In this document: positions 58,701-64,000 of the stretch, piece by piece
Position numbering within the stretch: position 1 is the stretch's first letter
Layout of the letters: the number at the start of each line of letters is the position of its first letter
Assembly: GCA_029582265.1 (NCBI GenBank)
Contig: CM055837.1
Span: forward strand, 21,240,967-21,304,966
Direction: 5' to 3'
Source of the DNA: Zoroaster sp. YZ-2022
Taxonomy: Eukaryota > Echinodermata > Asteroidea > Forcipulatida > Zoroasteridae
Length of the DNA stretch: 64,000 bases
Program-made: the position numbers and the translations under genes
The notes under the pieces: generated by a model
The model's database searches: none
What the model was told of the DNA's origin: nothing
The model's input: the letters and a program-made list of their open reading frames with translations, nothing else

Positions 58701-59772
58701 GTCTGTTTTGAACATGATATTCTTTCTGATCCTCACAGACATAATAATGTTTCCATCTATTCAGGTGTTGCCTTTGAGCAAGGAAGGATCCTCCCGACTC
58801 CAGAGACTGTTCCATTTCGGCTTACCAGGGACCTTGTGGATGGCATGGGGATAGCTGGAGTTGAAGGTGTCTTCAGGAGGTAAGGTAGAAGTCATAGGGT
58901 GTCTTGACAATTCCACCAATACCTTAGTTTCCTAGTTAGTATCACTAGCAGGGATGTTAATTGACTGATTTGGTTTTGGAAAATTTAAACATCCCAAATA
59001 GCTTTGTTTTGATTCAAATGATTTATCATTATTTGAATTTTTATCATTTCAGGTGCTGTGAAAAGACAATGGATGTGATGCACAACTCCCAGGAGGCATT
59101 GCTCACAATCCTACAGGTAAAGTCAAAGGTCAAATGTCACAACCATGATTTGCTTAACCCTTTTTCTGTTTTTTGCAATAATCACATTGAGGTGTTGAGT
59201 CATCACGGTGCAGTGAATGTAAAGAAAACGGGGCTAGATTGTATTCCCGTCTGTGAAGACCATTGTAAATCTACTCAATGAAATGCTTGACCTTGGGGAT
59301 GGTTTCACTCAAATCTTGATATTACAGATGTCAATTGTATAATTGATGACATCTGCATTAATGAATTTGTTTAATCCCTGCAATGATTGTGTGTATATAG
59401 TTATGTGTTTTTATTGAATCTTTGCATTAGGTGCTTCTGTATGATCCTCTGTATGTCTGGACTATGTCCCCTCACAAAGCAATGGCTCTACAGCAGCGAC
59501 GAGATCGCATCGACCCAGATGCCTCAGAGCTCAACACAACAACAACTGACCTCCCAGATGGTGATGTAGCCTTCAAAGGTCAAGACAGTAGTGATGGGAC
59601 AGAGGTTAACAAGGTCGCGGAAAGGGTCGTGCTGAGGTTGAGGCAGAAGTTGCAGGGTGTTGAGGAGGGTGTAGCAATGAGTGTTAAAGGACAGGTAAAC
59701 AGACTGATCCAAGAAGCTACTGATCCCAAGAATCTATGTCGACTATTTCCAGGATGGCAGCCATGGGTATAA
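13525..59772 (+). CDS. ATM: ATM serine/threonine-protein kinase (PIKK family), complete, 59 coding exons, 3115 aa
   Basis: ATM is the nuclear kinase that responds to DNA double-strand breaks by phosphorylating SQ/TQ sites. Fifty-nine exons join in phase with GT-AG introns to 9348 nt including TAA; human ATM has 3056 residues. Order of domains: TAN motif near the N-terminus (residues 12-24), long HEAT solenoid, FAT domain (about 1950-2610), kinase domain (about 2730-2995), regulatory loop and FATC (3083-3115, ending GWQPWV). Kinase residues are intact: Lys2747 in GGVNLPK, Asp2922 and Asn2927 in GLGDRHVQN, Asp2941 in HIDLG. Ser2029 in GSQS aligns with the human autophosphorylation site Ser1981. 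The start is chosen because [19 protein letters not shown] aligns with the vertebrate N-terminus. A likely acceptor at 13480 makes 13481-13524 5' UTR, implying an upstream untranslated exon. Exon coordinates are given in the group entries. Confidence 0.97.
14863..14929. repeat. Interstitial telomeric repeat, 11 x AGGGTT
   Basis: About 67 bases of uninterrupted TTAGGG-type repeat lie inside ATM intron 3. It is flanked by unique intron sequence on both sides, so it is not a chromosome end. Confidence 0.95.
15050..15111. repeat. 31-bp duplication, 2 copies
   Basis: Two copies beginning AGGACACTCAATGTATGAGG start at 15050 and 15081, immediately before a SINE. Confidence 0.85.
15117..15469 (+). 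repeat. tRNA-Leu-derived SINE
   Basis: The head is a class II (long variable arm) tRNA-like sequence. It has CCGGA-CTCAAGT-TCTGG as the anticodon arm (CAA, leucine), the B box GGTTCGAATCC and acceptor strands GTGTC/GACAC. A body shared with the copies at 56138 and 60124 follows, with an (ATT)n tail preceded by GCGCTATATAAGTCCACAC, which resembles a CR1/L2-type LINE tail. Confidence 0.85.
15573..15620. repeat. (TA)n microsatellite
   Basis: A pure TA run lies next to Penelope-like sequences. Other TA runs in this intron lie at 15796-15815, 17071-17131, 18205-18233 and 18298-18342. Confidence 0.95.
15644..15796. ncRNA. 58-bp perfect hairpin with a hammerhead-like core
   Basis: Arms 15644-15701 and 15739-15796 are exact reverse complements. 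The 37-base loop holds CTGATGA (15718-15724) and a GGTGC-ATC-GCACC stem; GAAA (15739-15742) follows. These are the conserved elements of a hammerhead ribozyme, a motif known from Penelope-like elements. The first base pair of stem II is missing and the CTGATGA can pair with TCATCAG opposite, so activity is uncertain. Confidence 0.45.
16166..16776 (+). pseudogene. Penelope-like GIY-YIG endonuclease fragment, frameshifted
   Basis: The frame encodes [18 protein letters not shown], a Cys cluster ([15 protein letters not shown]), NIIYNAEV and LYIGLT, which is the GIY-YIG-like core of Penelope-like elements. After a frameshift near 16475-16490, a second frame (to TGA at 16774-16776) continues with [26 protein letters not shown] and ILLNKRPEL. 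The reverse transcriptase domain is absent. The copy is dead by frameshift and truncation. Confidence 0.8.
16941..16965 (+). ncRNA. Hammerhead-like motif in the Penelope-like 3' region
   Basis: CTGATGA (16941-16947), a short CGC/GCG stem with loop ATAAC, then GAAAC (16961-16965). The reverse complement lies in the left arm (TCATCAG at 15877-15883). The stem II closing pair is U-U, so this may be a decayed copy. Confidence 0.4.
17071..17131. repeat. (TA)n microsatellite
   Basis: About 30 TA units lie between the Penelope-like element and a tRNA-like sequence. Open frames across it are artefacts. Confidence 0.95.
17283..17351 (+). repeat. tRNA-like sequence (probable SINE head)
   Basis: GGCTGGT pairs with ATCAGCC over seven positions, and the D arm (TAGCTCAGTTGGTAGAGCG) and B box (GGTTCGAGTCC) are good. 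The anticodon arm is irregular, the variable loop is missing and two T-stem pairs fail, so I do not call a functional tRNA. A related 3' half lies at 18258-18297 on the other strand, with the same downstream TTTTTCTTT sequence. Confidence 0.55.
17398..17724. repeat. About 29-bp pyrimidine-rich minisatellite
   Basis: Units contain TTTTCAGGTATTTGTTTTAACCTG or TTTTCAGGTCTATGTCCTAACCTG. Every unit contains a polypyrimidine tract followed by CAG|GT, i.e. a splice-acceptor-like string. Confidence 0.9.
17730..18190 (+). mobile_element. Penelope-like terminal segment with a hammerhead-like motif
   Basis: CTGATGA (18153-18159), a GTCC/GGAT stem and GAAAG (18176-18180) occur just before a (TA)n run, the same arrangement as at 15718. 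A roughly 60-bp duplication ending TATTGTGTGGCTCAATAATCC lies at 17880-17992. No coding sequence remains. Confidence 0.4.
18205..18342 (-). repeat. (TA)n runs around a minus-strand tRNA-like 3' half
   Basis: TA runs at 18205-18233 and 18298-18342 enclose a minus-strand tRNA-like segment (18258-18297) with the B box GGATTCGAGTCC and the end CATCAGCCA. It shares its 3' flank with the element at 17283. Confidence 0.6.
20754..20903. repeat. 40-bp tandem repeat, about 3.7 copies, ATM intron 9
   Basis: The unit contains GTAGCTGTTATGTGACATTT and TACAAGTAGTGTTAGATTAA. It ends about 28 bases before exon 10. Confidence 0.9.
20932..23929 (+). CDS. ATM: ATM exons 10-15 (aa 356-732): HEAT solenoid
   Basis: Exons: 20932-21119, 21639-21746, 22107-22241, 22872-23000, 23115-23321, 23566-23929. 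The exon 10 start (AAG acceptor) is chosen by phase and by the downstream KRRKVDSG...TPW block, which matches the vertebrate KRKKIELG...VPW. Exon 11 contains HKYPNSLP. Exon 15 has a 24-bp in-frame tandem repeat. Exon 12's 3' end is copied twice in the following intron. Confidence 0.88.
22173..22386. repeat. 82-bp tandem duplication of the ATM exon 12 3' end and its donor
   Basis: Copies start at 22173 (exonic), 22255 and 22337 (partial). The second copy reproduces 69 exonic bases plus the GTGAGTACAATAT donor with one change. The third is cut off and diverged. Confidence 0.95.
23621..23692 (+). repeat. 24-bp coding repeat in ATM exon 15
   Basis: Three in-frame 24-bp units encode [16 protein letters not shown] and QCTPNATT within a Thr-rich linker of the HEAT region. 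Vertebrate ATM has no such repeat here. Confidence 0.85.
24261..29089 (+). CDS. ATM: ATM exons 16-23 (aa 733-1144): HEAT solenoid
   Basis: Exons: 24261-24386, 24707-24943, 25230-25404, 25927-26114, 26275-26310, 26944-27026, 28467-28625, 28859-29089. Exon 18 encodes a very acidic Asp-rich linker, corresponding to the acidic linker of vertebrate ATM. Exon 20 is only 36 nt. Exon 21 uses a TAG acceptor; the alternative CAG 16 bases downstream would give a premature stop. Exon 23's 3' end is amplified into the intron. This is the least conserved part of the protein, so small boundary errors are possible. Confidence 0.85.
26441..26760. repeat. (TA)n run and adjoining repeat-like segment, ATM intron 20
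   Basis: A long TA run (26441-26496) is followed by a segment with GGGCGACCGACTTCTATAG and AAGGCGACCG, then pyrimidine-rich sequence. The pairing with a TA run suggests another retroelement end, but no hallmark proves it. A roughly 60-bp duplication with TCTTGACTGACATCACTATT lies at 26800-26920. Confidence 0.4.
27249..28292. repeat. 32-bp minisatellite, about 33 copies, ATM intron 21
   Basis: The unit is CAATCAAACAACCATTCAAG followed by TTATTACATTGA, with variants GA/GG and AAC/GAC/CAC. The unit is not a multiple of three, so all three forward frames stay open. The predicted peptides are artefacts. Confidence 0.97.
29061..29444. repeat. 56-bp array made from the ATM exon 23 3' end and its donor
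   Basis: Copies start at 29061 (exonic), 29117, 29173, 29229, 29285, 29341 and 29397. Each holds AGAATGTAYATGGCATCTGC, ATCAAATG and the donor GTAAGTACAC. Continuation of the last unit (ACACACCATCAGACCAATAAG) reappears after the SINE at about 29847, so the SINE landed inside the array. Confidence 0.97.
29449..29846 (+). repeat. tRNA-Leu-derived SINE with a different central domain
   Basis: The head is the same as in the other SINEs. The body instead carries TTCGGATGGGACGTAAAGCC and CACGTAAAAGAACCC, a conserved central domain I recognise from widely distributed metazoan SINEs. The (ATT)n tail joins the interrupted 56-bp array. Confidence 0.8.
30218..31130. repeat. 53-bp minisatellite, about 17 copies, ATM intron 23
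   Basis: The unit is ACTATGGCTTATTGGGGCAT, then TTGTTGGGTATTTATCTTAC and AGGTAGTACCCAT. Each unit contains TTTATCTTACAG|GTAGTA, which could read as an acceptor or a donor. Confidence 0.97.
31294..34307 (+). CDS. ATM: ATM exons 24-29 (aa 1144-1457): HEAT solenoid
   Basis: Exons: 31294-31408, 32408-32578, 32885-33045, 33250-33505, 33818-33924, 34178-34307. Conserved blocks include [22 protein letters not shown] and [20 protein letters not shown]. Exon 27 uses a weak GTCAGT donor, required because exon 28 resumes in phase 0 (LGKD then VIDSM). Confidence 0.92.
31619..32038. mobile_element. MITE with about 37-bp terminal inverted repeats, ATM intron 24
   Basis: The left end ATGTGACCATCCACCAC..GGGCTGTAAAG and the right end CTTTACAGCCCC..GTGGTGGATGGTCACAT are inverted copies with three or four differences. 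The total is about 420 bp. The interior is AT-rich and non-coding, and I cannot define a target duplication. Confidence 0.7.
34308..34709. repeat. GATA-type minisatellite, left block (ATM intron 29)
   Basis: Units are about 28 bp, of the form GATAGATATACTGATAGGTA then GACAGGGC. The array starts a few bases after the exon 29 donor and is interrupted at 34710 by the CACTA-like element. It resumes at 40445. Confidence 0.95.
35511..35621 (-). repeat. SINE head (5' part only), minus strand, inside the CACTA-like element
   Basis: This is the reverse complement of the tRNA-Leu head and the first bases of the SINE body (CTTGAGCAAGACACTTAACC). The rest of the body and the tail are absent. Confidence 0.8.
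35925..38700. repeat. Higher-order repeat (about 508-bp dimer) inside the CACTA-like element
   Basis: The anchor CAAATTTGCTCATTATT recurs at about 35930, 36248, 36443, 36750, 36951, 37256, 37455 and 38574. Long A units contain AACGATGAGACACAAGGAAT and GGTCGACCCCAGGCCG. They alternate with short B units containing CTACAGTGGAAGTCAGTCG, giving a dimer period of about 508 bp. The final A unit is split by the MITE at 37593-38403. Confidence 0.85.
37593..38403. mobile_element. PIF/Harbinger-like MITE, 811 bp, TAA target duplication
   Basis: The ends are GGCCATGTTTTTTTAATAAC and the inverse of GGCCGTTTGTTTTTTATTAC, both followed by TTGGATTACGGA. The flanks are TAA (37590-37592) and TAA (38404-38406). 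Uninterrupted neighbouring repeat units read TTTCTAAGAAAGAAATC, exactly the flanks joined through a single TAA. A 3-bp TWA duplication fits PIF/Harbinger. The interior is AT-rich with no transposase. Confidence 0.8.
40445..40975. repeat. GATA-type minisatellite, right block
   Basis: This continues the array at 34308-34709 with the same 28-bp unit, degrading to a shorter GTGATAGATATACTGATA unit at the 3' end. Confidence 0.95.
41127..46502 (+). CDS. ATM: ATM exons 30-38 (aa 1458-1939): HEAT solenoid up to FAT
   Basis: Exons: 41127-41417, 43227-43304, 43722-43880, 44073-44199, 44436-44552, 44774-44948, 45175-45319, 45727-45915, 46340-46502. Conserved segments include [34 protein letters not shown] and [11 protein letters not shown]. 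Exon 30 follows the longest intron (6.8 kb), which holds the CACTA-like element. The intron after exon 30 is almost wholly a 43-bp minisatellite. Confidence 0.92.
41422..43060. repeat. 43-bp minisatellite, about 38 copies, ATM intron 30
   Basis: The unit is CATAGCTTATGATCTCACTA, AGATATTACTGTAATGTCAA and CCC. The first copy begins four bases after the exon 30 donor, so the intron's own 5' sequence appears to be the seed. The array fills about 90% of the intron. Confidence 0.97.
46130..46262. repeat. 31-bp tandem repeat, 4 copies, ATM intron 37
   Basis: The unit is GAAAACATGAATGGCCGGCA then GAACATATTAT. Confidence 0.9.
46623..48416. repeat. 42-bp minisatellite in ATM intron 38, split by a transposon
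   Basis: The unit is AACCATGATACAGAGTCTGT, CTACATTCAGTATTGTGTCT and GC. The left block is 46623-47008 and the right block 47935-48416. Because 42 is a multiple of three and the unit lacks stops in several frames, long open frames appear on both strands; they are not genes. Confidence 0.95.
47009..47934. mobile_element. hAT-like non-autonomous transposon, 926 bp, 8-bp target duplication
   Basis: The ends are CAGTGGCGCACCCAAGG and the inverse of CAGTGGCGCACCCAGG. CTGCAACC occurs at 47001-47008 and again at 47935-47942, an 8-bp target duplication inside the minisatellite unit. CAGTGGCG-type termini with 8-bp duplications define hAT elements. C/G homopolymer runs flank the inside of both ends. 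No transposase frame is seen. Confidence 0.85.
48484..53283 (+). CDS. ATM: ATM exons 39-45 (aa 1939-2371): first part of the FAT domain
   Basis: Exons: 48484-48574, 48734-48868, 50715-50921, 51219-51324, 51638-52011, 52516-52735, 53119-53283. Highly conserved motifs: [31 protein letters not shown] and [11 protein letters not shown]. Ser2029 (codon 50758-50760) in GSQSLSQ sits where the activating autophosphorylation serine lies in human ATM, and a second SQ follows four residues after it. Confidence 0.95.
49060..50548. repeat. 43-bp minisatellite, about 34 copies, ATM intron 40
   Basis: The unit is GTCAATGGGGTGATTGCTCT, AATTCATGGATATAGTGGGT and GTG, with GGGGTG/GGGGCG/CAGGCA variants that recur in patterns. 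This suggests multi-unit duplications. Confidence 0.97.
52112..52405. repeat. 45-bp tandem repeat, about 6 copies, ATM intron 43
   Basis: The unit is TTAGTCAGTCTTGATGGTCA, GTGCCCTTGCTTATTGAGCC and CTATG. The open frame across it is an artefact of a unit divisible by three. Confidence 0.95.
53480..56602 (+). CDS. ATM: ATM exons 46-51 (aa 2372-2690): second part of the FAT domain
   Basis: Exons: 53480-53602, 54023-54225, 54784-54994, 55311-55424, 55553-55714, 56461-56602. Conserved motifs: [51 protein letters not shown] and [19 protein letters not shown]. The exon 51 acceptor directly follows a SINE tail. Confidence 0.95.
53632..53985. repeat. 66-bp tandem repeat, about 5.4 copies, ATM intron 46
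   Basis: The unit contains AAATGCTACAGATAAGGTTG, GCAGTTGGGAATCTTAATTC and TATCTGTGGCTCTCTGCCCTC. It starts about 30 bases after the exon 46 donor. Confidence 0.95.
54385..54520. repeat. Degenerate about 29-bp repeat, ATM intron 47
   Basis: About five imperfect units of the form ATTAACATAAAAACCTCACT with GTATAATAA. Confidence 0.75.
56138..56457 (+). repeat. tRNA-Leu-derived SINE directly upstream of ATM exon 51
   Basis: The family is that of the SINE at 15117, with a diverged head (TCGTGGCC has become CCATGGCC). Its (ATT)n tail ends TTATTATTTAG at 56460, and the last three bases are the exon 51 acceptor. Confidence 0.85.
56605..56795. repeat. Degenerate about 29-bp repeat, ATM intron 51
   Basis: Imperfect units of TCATCTTAATCTTGTCTGTA plus ATCTTTATG, about six copies, begin at the exon 51 donor. 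Confidence 0.8.
57006..59116 (+). CDS. ATM: ATM exons 52-58 (aa 2690-3002): PI3K-like kinase domain
   Basis: Exons: 57006-57229, 57413-57529, 57891-58049, 58200-58371, 58479-58565, 58765-58879, 59053-59116. Motifs in order: [11 protein letters not shown] with the ATP-binding Lys2747, [54 protein letters not shown], catalytic loop [11 protein letters not shown] (Asp2922, Asn2927), DLGVAFEQG (Asp2941) and [14 protein letters not shown]. All catalytic residues are present, so an active kinase is expected. Confidence 0.98.
59431..59772 (+). CDS. ATM: ATM exon 59 (aa 3003-3115): C-terminal regulatory segment and FATC
   Basis: A single exon encodes [17 protein letters not shown], a variable linker, then [20 protein letters not shown] and the FATC domain ([16 protein letters not shown]...LFPGWQPWV), followed by TAA at 59770-59772. 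The end is unambiguous because FATC is always C-terminal in PIKKs. Confidence 0.98.
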   Translation: MLLYDPLYVWTMSPHKAMALQQRRDRIDPDASELNTTTTDLPDGDVAFKGQDSSDGTEVNKVAERVVLRLRQKLQGVEEGVAMSVKGQVNRLIQEATDPKNLCRLFPGWQPWV

Positions 59773-60123
59773 TTGCAGATCAAAAGGCAAAAACAAAAGG
59801 TTTGTTCTAGAAAAACGTAAACATCAGAAAAATATGTTTTTAATCGATATTTTCATTTTGTGTGTAAAGGATGACAGCAGTTCCTACATACCAAGTGGTG
59901 AATTTTCCAAATGCCACTGCACACGTTTGTCTTAAATAATTGTCAGAATTGCACAAACTCATACACAGAATACTTTCCTGTGTGTGCATGCATGTGTGCG
60001 TTAAAAACATTCTTCAGTAAGATTTATCTTTGGAATGCAATTTTAACACCAAAGTATGAATTATGAAATCATATGAAGTATTCTATGCAGCAACATGTTT
60101 TTGCTTATGATTTACCATGTGGA

Positions 60124-60485
60124 GTGTCGTGGCCGAGCGGTCTAGCTTACCGGACTCAAGTTCTGGTGTTAGTAGCAGAATGTGGGTTCGAAACCCGGCC
60201 GTGACACGTGTCCTTGAGCAAGACACTTAACCATAATTGCTTCTCTCCACCCAGGGGTTAAATGGGTACCTGTGAGGGCAGAGTTGGTTGATATGGCCCT
60301 ATATGCGCTGTAATGGCAGCAATTGAGCTGTATACTCCCCAGGGAGCTGAGATGGTTTCAGGAATGATTTATGAGCCTCATGAGCCTTATGAGCAGGGGT
60401 AATAATATAATGCGCCTTGAGCACCACTCAGTTGGTGGATACGTGCGCTATATAAGTCCACACATTATTATTATTATTATTATTA
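60124..60485 (+). repeat. tRNA-Leu-derived SINE downstream of ATM
   Basis: A nearly full-length copy (head, body, GCGCTATATAAGTCCACAC, ATT tail) about 350 bases after the ATM stop. If the AATAAA at 60936 is used, it is part of the ATM 3' UTR. Confidence 0.85.
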
Positions 60486-60935
60486 CCAATTATACAATTA
60501 ACACAATAATACACATGTGTTCACATTTGATAAATAGACCAAGAAATTGGTCTTAATGAGTAACATTTCTTTTCAACACTGCAACCTCCCTCTTCATCCT
60601 AATTGAAAGAGTACTGAAATTGTTGTTGGCCTATCTTGCCATAATTGATAACTTTTGCATACTTTATTGACACAACTTCCCCCATCTTAATGTACGGTAT
60701 GAAATTAAGTAGGGGACATTGAAGTGATTTATTGGGAGTAAGATTAATGATGTAGAAACCTCTCCTGAAAGATGATTTTTAATAGCATCTGATATGCCAG
60801 AAATTTGAATTTACAATTCATTGAATTTCATTTTGAAAAAACAAAGACCTTGAAATTGTTATCAGTAATTGTGGCTGCAATTCATGCAATGTTATTATGG
60901 TAATAATTTGTTGGAAACATTAAGAAAAATGTTCA

Positions 60936-60941
60936 AATAAA
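60936..60941 (+). terminator. Candidate ATM polyadenylation signal
   Basis: AATAAA is followed by a second AATAAA 9 bases on, about 1.16 kb after the ATM stop. I saw no canonical hexamer nearer the stop. Confidence 0.4.
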
Positions 60942-61248
60942 ACAATAAAAATGAACGAATCATAGTGTTTTGATTTGGCCCCTTTCATTGCAGTTTATTG
61001 TATGTCCCATATTATACATTATTATAACACGAATTCAAATGTCTTAAAGGCAAGTGGGAGAAGAACCACATGATAATTGTCCTTACTTTTGGCTAGGGTC
61101 ATTGTCACCAATGCCTTTGTCAGTCTCAAACTTACCCTCCCTCCCCCTCCCACTCTCTCTTCCTTCCCATCCCCACCCTTAAAATGTTGAAAATTTTGGA
61201 TAACATATGTTTTTATTCTTCAACTTTGATTTCATTCTCATTATTTTC

Positions 61249-61254
61249 TTTATT
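61249..61254 (-). terminator. Candidate P450 polyadenylation signal
   Basis: AATAAA on the minus strand lies about 260 bases after the P450 stop; another at 61212-61217 is equally possible. Confidence 0.35.
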
Positions 61255-61512
61255 CGTCATTTCTAAAACTGCTGTCTGAATATTTCTAAAAACTAAAAAA
61301 AAGCAATGGCTGTACTATTGAATCTGCAATGCAAATTGCTGAAGTACAGGAGTTATTTTAGTCATTATGTCATGTAAAAGTTTGAAAAACATAAAAGACT
61401 TAAAAGGGTAAATTTGATAGTATAAAATCCTCCATAGTTGTACACCAAATACATGTAGCATGAACCAAAGTATACATCTGACGAATGACATTGTCATAGA
61501 TCTCATCAGTGA

Positions 61513-63926
61513 TTAGCGTTTAATACAGCAAACATTAAACCTTGGGGCATACATGACGAGTCCTCCTGTTGGTAAATCAAGAGGTGGTGGACCTTCACCC
61601 TTAGGTATCTTGAATATAAAGCGTTGCATGACAGTAACAGTGAATATAAAAAGCTCCATCTTGGTCAATGCTTCACCTAGGCACATACGACGACCTGAAA
61701 TAATTAATATAGTCCAGTATAGTTATTGCTTAAGAAAAATATTGACATACATGTCCTACAATATATATGTTTGGTATATGAAGGCTCAGGAATCGTTAAA
61801 ATGAACTTTTCAACAGAGTAGCTTTTAATAAGTAACATTCTGCATAAGTAACAGTAGAGTTTGTACTTCAAAACAAAACTCACCTAATCCAAATGGGATC
61901 CAGTCTTTTCTTGGTACCAGTGTTTTGCCATCTGAAGATAGGAATCGCTCTGGCCTACATTCTGTAGGATTATCAAATACTTTGGGATCGTTTTGAATGT
62001 AGAAAACATTACCAAATACAGGAGTACCTGCACAAACACAAATTAATATGGAGTAAAGTATCAGAGAAGGGCATAGACAACTGAACATTCCTATAGGAAT
62101 GAGGCAAATGTAAGGGCCTGTAGGAATGAGGCATATAGTGGTTGTATCCTTGCGGTGTTGCGACCTTGCATACATTTATCACAATTACATAATTACAGCC
62201 ACCCCCAGTGGTTTCGTGAACAGTATTCAATTCTTCAGTGGATCTGATGTATTAAAAAACAAATCGTAATACCTTTTGGAATGTTATAACCACATAGTTT
62301 CACCCCTGACTCCCGAAGGTGTCTGAAGATGATGGCCGCTAGAGGGCGTAGTCTCTGGACCTCCATCAGGAAAGCACATGTGTATGGCATTTCTTCACGC
62401 TGAGTTGTGGATGCGACGCCATCGGCTCCCACAACACGATCAACCTCCTCCTGGATCTGTTTGGATGAACACAATTTCAAGTTTTTGACTCATAGGGGGT
62501 GTGGTTGTATGTCTCATGTGATTCAAGGCTATTTTACAATGACAATTATATAGAAATGAGAAGCTGCTAGTGTTTTATTTTTTGGCGGAATATTTGTTGA
62601 ATAATAGTTAGAATTTACCTTGGTCTGTATTTCAGGATATCTTAGCAAATAAATGATGATCCAAAGCGTCGTATTAGACAGTGTACCAGTCCCTGCCCCA
62701 AACAGGTCCGATATACTATGAACAATTCCATTCTCCGTGTGTTGAATAGGATCGTTGGTCTCCTGTCGTCTTTCCATTTCCACCAGGTATGCGTCAATCA
62801 TATCCCGGAGGTTGGTCCGATCCAAGGAGGCTTTGTGCCGCTCTACGTGTCCCCTGATGAAATCCTCGTGTGTCTTGAACATCCCACGACGTCGTTTGTA
62901 CCAACGGGAGTGCCACAGAGGAGGGATAATGTTAGCTGGCTCGAGGAGCCTTACTCCTTCAATGATCTCCATCATGATATTAAGCTGTTCATCAAAGACC
63001 TTGTCGTGATAGTCATACCTCATACCAAAGCTTATGGCACAGATGATGTTGGAGGCAGCGTTAAAGAGAAGGTTATTGAGAATAACAGGTTTTCCATTTA
63101 ATTTCGATAACTCCTGGCAGAAGAATCGTGCTTCCTCGTGGATGCGGGACTCAAGGCTTTTCTTACCAAAGCCGAAACCACGAAGGGTTTTCAGTGAGAA
63201 CCGTCTGCGCTGTCGCCATTTCTCTCCGTTCTCCCAGAAAAGGCTACCTGTTATAAAAAAAAATAAAAAAAAGGAAATTGCCTTGTTTTCAGGAAATAAA
63301 ACAACTTTTGACTTTCAGTCCGATTAAAAAAAATGAATTGATATAAATCAACCGTATGTAAAAATTACTAACAATTACTAACAATTACTAACAGCTCAAC
63401 ATATAATTTGCAACACGAATCCCAATTCTGATGTAGACTACACTGTATATAACTGTAATAATAACACATCCATCTGTGAGAGGGTTGTGAGTAGTCATTG
63501 CATAGCAAGATTGAAGGACAAATAAAATGATTGATTGTTATTTTGATCCATCTATAGCTGTAGCATACCTTCATCACGTTTACTCTCCAATACCCAAGAC
63601 ATGATCATATTATCAGAGAATTCATCAGCCCTGCTCACATACGCGGACCTCAGTGTCTCATAATCACTCAGCATTACCACAAGCTGTGGCCCCATACGAA
63701 TGCTTAATATCTTCCCGTACTTATCAGCTAGCTTGCAGAACGCCACCAAAGGATCAGGAAATAGATTGAGAAGATAGCCAACAAGGGGCCATCCGATAGG
63801 ACCGGGAGGCAGGTTCTTTGGAGCAAGAACGTAGATGAGTAGACAAATAAGTGCTCCGATGACCACAGTGACGATGTGCCGGCTTTCGATGAAAGATGGC
63901 CAGATAGCTTGGACAGTGGCATCCAT
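61513..63926 (-). CDS. Cytochrome P450, CYP2 clan, complete, 498 aa
   Basis: A microsomal heme monooxygenase. Five exons in coding order: 63926-63569, 63247-62619, 62456-62273, 62027-61884, 61694-61513, all GT-AG and in phase (1497 nt including TAA). Residues 18-34 form the N-terminal membrane anchor, followed by the Pro-rich hinge LPPGPIGWPLVG. C-helix W130xxxR134, I-helix AGTGT (304-308), K-helix ExxR (Glu361, Arg364), PERF (416-419) and the heme loop FGLGRRMCLG with ligand Cys443 are all present. The PPGP hinge and GRRMCLGE favour the CYP2 clan; subfamily and substrate cannot be told. The usual acidic residue before the I-helix Thr308 is Gly307. Exon 2 is long (629 nt), merging what are several exons in vertebrate CYP2 genes. 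The gene is convergent with ATM. Confidence 0.95.
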
Positions 63927-63946
63927 TGTTACCGGGTTTTACAACC

Positions 63947-63954
63947 TTTATAAA
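63947..63954 (-). promoter_or_regulatory. Possible TATA element of the P450 gene
   Basis: The palindrome TTTATAAA lies 21 bases upstream of the start codon. If functional it would leave almost no leader, so transcription may start elsewhere beyond the window edge. Confidence 0.25.
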
Positions 63955-64000
63955 GGGAATTCACAAGACTTCTCCGAAATAAATATGTTTTATTCGCTGG

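Larger units (their letters stand above)
60486..61512. other. Convergent intergenic region between ATM and the P450
   Basis: AT-rich, with no exon or repeat that I can support. It probably holds the 3' ends of both transcripts. Confidence 0.6.

Noticed and set aside
62718..63101. 127-residue plus-strand frame
   Set aside because: It is a shadow of the P450 exon 2 on the opposite strand.

Overview
This is a 64 kb piece of an animal nuclear genome. It shows spliced genes with GT-AG introns, tRNA-derived SINEs, a Penelope-like retroelement, several DNA-transposon families and very many intronic minisatellites. The gene content, the vertebrate-like exon density of ATM, the secreted CAP protein and the microsomal P450 fit an invertebrate deuterostome (echinoderm, hemichordate or cephalochordate). 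The phylum is an inference and cannot be proved from the sequence alone.

Layout: (1) 1-2440, intergenic, with a SINE and the 3' end of a LINE. (2) 2441-9202, a five-exon plus-strand gene for a 203-residue secreted CAP-superfamily protein. (3) 8980-13480, intergenic, with a SINE/inverted-repeat cluster and a GC-rich inverted repeat carrying two perfect CRE palindromes just upstream of ATM. (4) 13525-59772, a complete ATM (PIKK-family DNA-damage kinase) gene, which I could resolve into 59 coding exons in continuous phase (9348 nt, 3115 residues). (5) 61513-63926, minus strand, a complete five-exon CYP2-clan cytochrome P450 (498 residues), convergent with ATM.

The three genes have no evident common pathway. 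ATM is the nuclear double-strand-break kinase, the P450 is a membrane-bound monooxygenase and the CAP protein is secreted.

The most unusual content lies in the ATM introns. It includes a 5.7 kb element with CACTA termini, 64-bp perfect inverted repeats and a 3-bp target duplication; it carries a higher-order repeat that is itself interrupted by an 811-bp Harbinger-like element with an exact empty site alongside. A 926-bp hAT-like element has an 8-bp target duplication inside a 42-bp minisatellite. A head-to-head Penelope-like remnant has a GIY-YIG endonuclease and hammerhead-like motifs. In two places the 3' end of an ATM exon together with its splice donor has been tandemly copied into the intron (exons 12 and 23). 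One ATM splice acceptor (exon 51) appears to be supplied by the tail of a SINE.

All coordinates and translations come from reading the sequence. Family names come from recognising conserved motifs; no database search was possible.
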